Origin: Treponema sp.
GTDB lineage: Bacteria; Spirochaetota; Spirochaetia; Treponematales; Treponemataceae
Length of the DNA: 64,000 bases
NCBI GenBank assembly: GCA_024400915.1
Contig: JAKSLX010000008.1
Coordinates: 48,037 to 112,036, forward strand
Direction: 5' to 3'
Positions within the stretch are counted from its first letter, which is position 1. Every line of letters begins with the position of its first letter. Positions 59,170 through 64,000 of this stretch are shown here, one piece after another. The position numbers and the translations under genes were made by a program. The notes under the pieces are model-generated. The model searched no databases. It was not told where the DNA came from and saw only the letters and a program-made list of their open reading frames with translations.

Positions 59170-59639
59170 AATTATTCCATGGAACAAACGCGAAATTTGA
59201 AACAATCGATTTATCAAAATCAAAAGATAAAAGAGATTTTGGAAAAGGCTTCTATACTACAACATTTTATGAACAGGCTGAAAAGTGGGCCAAAAATCAG
59301 AATGTTCGTTATGGCGGAGATGGTTCTTTTGTAAAAGAATATGAATTTTCAGAAGATAGCACTATGAATGTAAAGGTCTTTCCAGAAATGAATGCAGAAT
59401 GGCTAGAGTTTGTAAAAAAGTGTAGAACAGAAGGTGGAACTCCTCATAACTATGATATCATCAGAGGACCTGTAGCAAACGATAATACAATGCGAACTAT
59501 AGCTTTGTATATTTCTGGAATCTACACCACAGAACAAGCCATCGAACAGTTAAGATTTTTCAAAGTAAATGATCAGGTATCTTTTCACACAGAAAAAGCC
59601 TTAAAGTGTATAACTTGGAAATCTGACAAGGAAGTTTAA
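59166..59639 (+). CDS. DUF3990 protein, predicted ADP-ribosyltransferase fold
   Basis: The 157-residue protein begins MKLFHGTNAKFETIDLSKSK and then DFGKGFYTTTFYEQAEKWAK, the H-G-T ... G-x-G-F-Y-x-T pattern of DUF3990 proteins, which resembles the NAD-binding His and Tyr motifs of ART enzymes. A late acidic/Gln region (TTEQAIEQLRFFKVNDQVSF) may supply the third catalytic residue. It is likely a toxin or effector that modifies a cell target, held by the neighbouring small proteins. Its place inside an hsd operon is unusual. Confidence 0.65.
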   Translation: MKLFHGTNAKFETIDLSKSKDKRDFGKGFYTTTFYEQAEKWAKNQNVRYGGDGSFVKEYEFSEDSTMNVKVFPEMNAEWLEFVKKCRTEGGTPHNYDIIRGPVANDNTMRTIALYISGIYTTEQAIEQLRFFKVNDQVSFHTEKALKCITWKSDKEV

Positions 59640-59640
59640 T

Positions 59641-59865
59641 ATGCCACATTATAGTTTTAATAATCAGGATATTACCATAGACATTCTTATGAAAATGGAA
59701 GAGGTAACAAGAATTCTTACTGAGTTACTTAAGAAACCATTTGATGAAGTTTTAGGAATGTTTTATGCATCAAAAACTTTTAAAGCCTTAAAAAATACAG
59801 AAAGCTGTATGTGGGCAGAAAGTTCACAGTTTATAGCAGATGAATTTTTAAGAGAAAGTAAATAA
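59641..59865 (+). CDS. Small helical protein of the DUF3990 module
   Basis: The 74-residue protein starts 1 bp after the DUF3990 gene. EVLGMFYASKTFKALKNTES and MWAESSQFIADEF resemble small proteins commonly found next to DUF3791/DUF3990 genes. It may be a second antitoxin or adaptor. The family name is uncertain. Confidence 0.55.
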   Translation: MPHYSFNNQDITIDILMKMEEVTRILTELLKKPFDEVLGMFYASKTFKALKNTESCMWAESSQFIADEFLRESK

Positions 59866-59916
59866 AGAAAAAAAATCGGTGGTTGAGCCCGTCGAAACCA
59901 CTTATTAGGAAAAAAA

Positions 59917-61653
59917 ATGTCACTTACATCAAATGTTACAGAAAAAGCAAACCTTCTTTGGAGTATTGCAGAAAAACTTACTGGATCATATAAACCACAT
60001 GAATACGGACTTGTAATTCTTCCTCTTACAGTAATCCGTCGTTTTGACTGTATTCTTGAACCCACACATAAGGAAGTTCTGGAAAAAGCAAAACAGATTG
60101 AAAAAATGCCGGATGCAATCAAACAGGTTCAGTTCCAGCAGATTACGAAACATCCTTTTTATAATACTTCAAACTTTACTCTTAAAGATGTAGTTGCGAA
60201 TCCTAATCAGGTAAATAAAAATTTTGAAAACTATCTCAACGGATTTTCTGCAAACATTCGTGATGAAATTATTGCCAAATTCAATTTTGGTGAACAGTTA
60301 AAACGCCTTAAAGATAAAGACCTTCTTCTTATAGTTCTTCAGGAATTTGTAACAGAAAAAGCAGACTTCAGTCCCGATAAAATCAGCAATATTGAAATGG
60401 GATATATCTTTGAAGAATTAATCCGCAGATTCTCCGAAGCACATAACGAAGATGCAGGACAGCATTACACTCCTCGCGAAGTAATTGAACTTATGACAGA
60501 ACTTCTTTTTATTGACGATGAAGATATTCAGAATAAAAAAGAATGTTCAAAATCAATTTACGACCCTGCATGTGGAACCGGCGGAATGCTTAGTGTTGCC
60601 AGTGAATACATTGAAAAACTAAATCTTCCTGTAACTTTAGAAAGTTATGGTCAGGAAATCAATGATGAAACTTACGCAATCTGCAAGGCTGATATTCTCA
60701 TCAAAAGCAAAGACGGCAAGCAAGCAGAAAACATCCGTAACGGAAATACATTAAGCGATGATAAATTTGGCGGACTTACTTTTGATTACATTTTAAGTAA
60801 TCCCCCATTTGGCCGTGAATGGAAAAATGAAAAAACAAAAGTTGAACAGGAAGCAGATTTAGGAGATAAAGGCCGATTTGGACCAGGACTTCCAAAAATC
60901 AGTGACAGCCAGATGCTTTTTATGCTGAACATCATTGCAAAAATGGATAAGCAGAACGGTAAAGCTGCTGTAATTCACAATGGCTCACCACTTTTTACAG
61001 GAGATGCTGGAAGTGGAACAAGCAATATCCGTAAGTACATTCTTGAAAATGATTTACTTGATGCTATTATTGCTCTTCCAAATGACATTTTCTACAACAC
61101 AGGAATTGCCACATACATCTGGATTTTCAATAACAGGAAAGCCAAAAACCGTAAGAACAGAGTCCAGCTTATTAATGCCAACTCACTTTTTGAAAAACGC
61201 CGCAAAGCTTTGGGAAACAAACGCAACGACATTTCTGCAGAAAATATAAAACAGATTGTAGACCTTTATTCAAAATATAAAAAAAACGATTTAAGCATGA
61301 TTTTTGACACAAAGGATTTTGGCTACACCACAATTACAGTAGAACGCCCACTTAAAGATGAGAATGGCAAACCTATATTAAAAAACGGAAAGAAACAGCC
61401 AGATTCAAGTTTGCGTGACACAGAAAATGTTCCTCTTAAAGAAGATATTCAGGAATACTTTAAACGAGAAGTTCTTCCATTTGCTCCAGACGCATGGATT
61501 GATGAAAAGAAAAATGTTATAGGCTACGAAATTCCATTCACAAGATATTTCTATAAATACGAAGCTCCAAAACCAAGTGCAGAAATTATGGATGAGATTA
61601 AGCTGCTTGAAAAAGATCTTATGACTTCCTTAAGTCAGATTATGGGAGAGTAA
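59917..61653 (+). CDS. hsdM: Type I restriction-modification methyltransferase M subunit
   Basis: The 578-residue protein has an N-terminal HsdM helical domain (NLLWSIAEKLTGSYKPHEYG) and QHYTPREVIELM. SAM-binding motif I is DPACGTGGMLSVASEYI, and catalytic motif IV SNPPFGREW defines an N6-adenine methylase. The C-terminal part contacts HsdS. It has an AGGA ribosome-binding site and a 51-bp gap after the DUF3990 module. All methylase motifs are intact. Confidence 0.94.
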   Translation: MSLTSNVTEKANLLWSIAEKLTGSYKPHEYGLVILPLTVIRRFDCILEPTHKEVLEKAKQIEKMPDAIKQVQFQQITKHPFYNTSNFTLKDVVANPNQVNKNFENYLNGFSANIRDEIIAKFNFGEQLKRLKDKDLLLIVLQEFVTEKADFSPDKISNIEMGYIFEELIRRFSEAHNEDAGQHYTPREVIELMTELLFIDDEDIQNKKECSKSIYDPACGTGGMLSVASEYIEKLNLPVTLESYGQEINDETYAICKADILIKSKDGKQAENIRNGNTLSDDKFGGLTFDYILSNPPFGREWKNEKTKVEQEADLGDKGRFGPGLPKISDSQMLFMLNIIAKMDKQNGKAAVIHNGSPLFTGDAGSGTSNIRKYILENDLLDAIIALPNDIFYNTGIATYIWIFNNRKAKNRKNRVQLINANSLFEKRRKALGNKRNDISAENIKQIVDLYSKYKKNDLSMIFDTKDFGYTTITVERPLKDENGKPILKNGKKQPDSSLRDTENVPLKEDIQEYFKREVLPFAPDAWIDEKKNVIGYEIPFTRYFYKYEAPKPSAEIMDEIKLLEKDLMTSLSQIMGE

Positions 61654-61655
61654 TT

Positions 61656-62705
61656 ATGGAAAATGGAATTGTAAAACCAACAGATGAAAACTTTGTAAAC
61701 CTCTATAACGGCATTAGTTCCATTTTGAAAAATGCCCGTGAAAATGCGTATAAAGCAGTTAATTTTGCAATGGTCACTTCATACTGGTCGATTGGAAAAC
61801 TGATAGTAGAAGATGAGCAGAATGGAAATGCCAGAGCTGAATATGGAAAAGCTGTTCTTGAACAATTGTCTGAAAAACTTACTGCAGAATTTGGAAAAGG
61901 TTTTGATACCAGTAATCTTAGATATATGAGACTTTTTTATAATGCATTCCCAATTTGTGACACACTGCGTCACGAATTAAGCTGGAGCCATTATAGAATG
62001 CTTCTTAGGGTAAAAGATGAAAAAGCCCGCAACTGGTATATGAACGAAGCAGCAGATCAAAGCTGGTCTACAAGACAATTGGACAGACAGATTTCTGTTT
62101 TATACTACGAAAGACTTCTTTCCAGTCAGGATAAAGAAAGTGTAGTTCTGGAAGCAAAGAAAAAAATGACAGAACTGGAAACAAAACAGTTTATCCATGA
62201 TCCTTATGTACTTGAATTTTTGAATCTAAAAGATTATCCGGCTTTACACGAATCTACCATAGAACAGGCATTAATTGATAATCTTCAGCACTTTCTTCTT
62301 GAACTCGGAACTGGATTCTGTTTTGAAAGCCGTCAGAAACTTATGCGATATGAAGATGATGATTTCTATGTAGATTTGGTTTTCTATCATTCGGTTTTGA
62401 AATGCCATGTTTTAATTGATTTGAAGCTTGGAAAACTTACTCATGGCGATGTAGGACAGATGGACAGTTATATCCGAATGTTTGATGCTCAGTACAAACG
62501 CGATGATGATAACCCTACAATCGGTATAATTCTTTGTTCCGAAAAAAATGAAGCCGTTGTAAAATATTCAGTTCTTGCAGATGCAAAGCAGATTTTTGCT
62601 TCTAAATATGAATTAGCCCTTCCAAAACCAGAAGAACTGGAAAAACAGATTAAAATGGATCGTCTCCTTATTGAAGAACAGATGAAAAAAGATGGAGACG
62701 AGTAA
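61656..62705 (+). CDS. YhcG-family (DUF1016) PDDEXK nuclease
   Basis: The 349-residue protein has the N-terminal DUF1016 helical domain (AVNFAMVTSYWSIGKLIVED; RAEYGKAVLEQLSEKL; LSWSHYRMLLRVKDEKARNW). The C-terminal PDDEXK nuclease carries GFCFESRQKLMRYEDDDFYV and DLVFYHSVLKCHVLIDLKLG, with the Asp and the D-x-K core. It lies between hsdM and hsdS, 2 bp after hsdM. Such genes often sit in hsd operons as accessory nucleases. It is the intact relative of the pseudogene at 53919. Confidence 0.9.
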   Translation: MENGIVKPTDENFVNLYNGISSILKNARENAYKAVNFAMVTSYWSIGKLIVEDEQNGNARAEYGKAVLEQLSEKLTAEFGKGFDTSNLRYMRLFYNAFPICDTLRHELSWSHYRMLLRVKDEKARNWYMNEAADQSWSTRQLDRQISVLYYERLLSSQDKESVVLEAKKKMTELETKQFIHDPYVLEFLNLKDYPALHESTIEQALIDNLQHFLLELGTGFCFESRQKLMRYEDDDFYVDLVFYHSVLKCHVLIDLKLGKLTHGDVGQMDSYIRMFDAQYKRDDDNPTIGIILCSEKNEAVVKYSVLADAKQIFASKYELALPKPEELEKQIKMDRLLIEEQMKKDGDE

Positions 62706-62711
62706 AAAGTT

Positions 62712-64000
62712 ATGGCAAAGATGAAAGACAGCGGAGTTGAATGGATTGGGGAAATTCCTGAGGGATGGGAAATTTTACGAGCAAAAAATATCTTTCGACA
62801 AAGAAACACTAAAGGAAATACAGTTGAAATTCATTTAGCTGCAACCCAAGATAATGGAATGTATCCACAACATTTGCTTGATGGTGTTGTAAAAGTAAAA
62901 GAAGAAACAAATTTACAGGAATTTCGTACAGTTCATAAGAATGATTTCGTTATAAGTTTACGAAGCTTTCAGGGTGGATTTGAAAAATCTGATTATGAAG
63001 GTGTCTGTTCTCCAGCTTATCAAGTTTTCTATAATACTTCTGAAATAGATCATAATTATTTCAAAAAACTTTTTAAATCTGATGGATTTATTGCAAAAAT
63101 GAATTCATTAACAGTTGGTATTAGAGAAGGGAAAAATATTCAATATTGTGATTTTGCCAATTCATTGATTCCACTTCCTCCAAAAGAAACTCAGCAAAAA
63201 ATCGCAACCTATCTAGATGGAAAATGCAGTCAGATAGAGCAGACAATTCAAAATCAGCAGCAGGTAATAGAAAAATTAAAAGCCTATAAACAATCCCTCA
63301 TCACCGAAGCCGTAACAGGAAAAGTAAAAATCCAAAACGGCAAAGTCGCAGGAAAGTATGAACAGTATAAAGATTCCGGTGTGGAATGGATTGGTGAGAT
63401 ACCGAGTGGGTGGAATACTTCAAAAATTGGAATGTTCTGTTATGTCACAAAACTTGCAGGATTTGAGTTTACAGACATTATGATGGATAAAATTGTTGAA
63501 AACGAAGCGGTCCCTATTGTTCGAGCTCAAAATGTAAGAATGTTCAAATTTAATAAAGAAATAATCAATGAATGCATAGATGAAGAAACCTCACAAACTT
63601 TAAATAGATGTTGTTTAGACAAAAAATCTTTACTGATAACATTTATTGGGGCTGGAATTGGAGATGTTTGTATCTTTAATGAAGCTATACGTTATCATTT
63701 AGCTCCTAATGTGGCAAAAATTGAAATCCGTAAATTCTCAAATGATATTCTCATTGAAGAATTCCTTATGTATTATATCGGTTCAGAACCAGGAAAAAGA
63801 GAAATAGCTAATATATCGAAAGCTTCTGCACAGCCAAGTTTATCGATGGAAACAATTCGTAAAATAAAATTGTGTATTCCACCAAAAGAAGAACAGAAAT
63901 CTATTGCTGAATATTTGGATAAAACTTGTGCTACAATAGATTCCGCAATAGAACAAAAACAAAAGTTAATTGAAAAATTAACAGAATATAAAAAATCATT
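62712..64000 (+). CDS. hsdS: Type I restriction-modification specificity subunit S (3' end outside window)
   Basis: The frame is open from ATG 62712 to the right edge (429 codons seen). It has two target-recognition domains, each introduced by the same sequence: MKDSGVEWIGEIPEGW at residue ~4 and YKDSGVEWIGEIPSGW at ~221. Each is followed by a conserved helix (PPKETQQKIATYLDGKCSQI; PPKEEQKSIAEYLDKTCATI). The two TRDs differ, implying a bipartite target. HsdS dictates DNA specificity for HsdM/HsdR. The missing C-terminus is probably only a few residues. Confidence 0.92.
   Translation, partial: MAKMKDSGVEWIGEIPEGWEILRAKNIFRQRNTKGNTVEIHLAATQDNGMYPQHLLDGVVKVKEETNLQEFRTVHKNDFVISLRSFQGGFEKSDYEGVCSPAYQVFYNTSEIDHNYFKKLFKSDGFIAKMNSLTVGIREGKNIQYCDFANSLIPLPPKETQQKIATYLDGKCSQIEQTIQNQQQVIEKLKAYKQSLITEAVTGKVKIQNGKVAGKYEQYKDSGVEWIGEIPSGWNTSKIGMFCYVTKLAGFEFTDIMMDKIVENEAVPIVRAQNVRMFKFNKEIINECIDEETSQTLNRCCLDKKSLLITFIGAGIGDVCIFNEAIRYHLAPNVAKIEIRKFSNDILIEEFLMYYIGSEPGKREIANISKASAQPSLSMETIRKIKLCIPPKEEQKSIAEYLDKTCATIDSAIEQKQKLIEKLTEYKKS

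Overview
The window reads as a chromosomal segment of a Treponema-like spirochaete, most likely a gut, rumen or oral commensal rather than T. pallidum. The evidence is the EF-Tu sequence (spirochaete-type segment INSRHLEYQ in place of the common INTAHVEYE), the order tRNA-Trp/secE/nusG/rplKAJL/rpoBC/rpsL-rpsG/tuf/S10-spc-alpha with tuf heading the S10 cluster and no fusA beside rpsG, and the moderately AT-rich base use. The species cannot be fixed from the sequence alone.

Region 1 (1-7.4 kb) holds housekeeping genes. They are the end of an S41 C-terminal processing protease, rsmE, a WecG/TagA-type glycosyltransferase, an unusual sigma-54-type AAA+ protein without a DNA-binding domain, a TrmJ-like RNA methylase and a STAS/zinc-ribbon protein (both on the minus strand), a stand-alone AICAR formyltransferase, and a serine acetyltransferase behind a compact, terminator-ending leader RNA.

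Region 2 (7.3-35.8 kb) is the transcription/translation supercluster. It contains tRNA-Thr, rpmG, tRNA-Trp, secE, nusG, rplKAJL, rpoB, rpoC, rpsL, rpsG, then tuf behind a roughly 460-nt structured leader, then the S10, spc and alpha operons through rplQ and a small zinc-ribbon protein. Many genes overlap by 1-8 bp or have short spacers. Longer spacers contain hairpins, terminators or promoters, which are listed individually.

Region 3 (35.8-41.5 kb) is a branched-chain amino-acid ABC importer (livK, then livHMGF) followed by a CBS-CBS-ACT sensor protein with its own promoter.

Region 4 (41.6 kb to the right edge) is an integrated mobile element inserted at the 3' end of a tRNA-Ile2(CAT) gene. 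It encodes a tyrosine integrase, a HigBA toxin-antitoxin pair, small regulators including a tandem-HTH repressor, a metallophosphatase next to an unknown acidic protein, two replication-initiator-like proteins flanking a ParB-like protein, its own DnaB helicase and a MobV relaxase. No type IV secretion genes are visible, so it looks like an integrative mobilizable element with plasmid-like replication functions. To the right of the relaxase (53.7 kb on) the DNA becomes visibly more AT-rich. It carries a nested inverted-repeat element, a decayed YhcG-type nuclease gene, a bacterial two-finger C2H2 zinc-finger protein, and a type I restriction-modification operon. That operon is interleaved with a predicted ADP-ribosyltransferase-fold module (DUF3791/DUF3990) and an intact YhcG nuclease: hsdR, DUF3791, DUF3990, small ORF, hsdM, YhcG, hsdS. 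hsdS and the right end of the element run off the window. Short palindromes containing GATATATC recur upstream of the repressor, the zinc-finger gene and hsdR and suggest common control.
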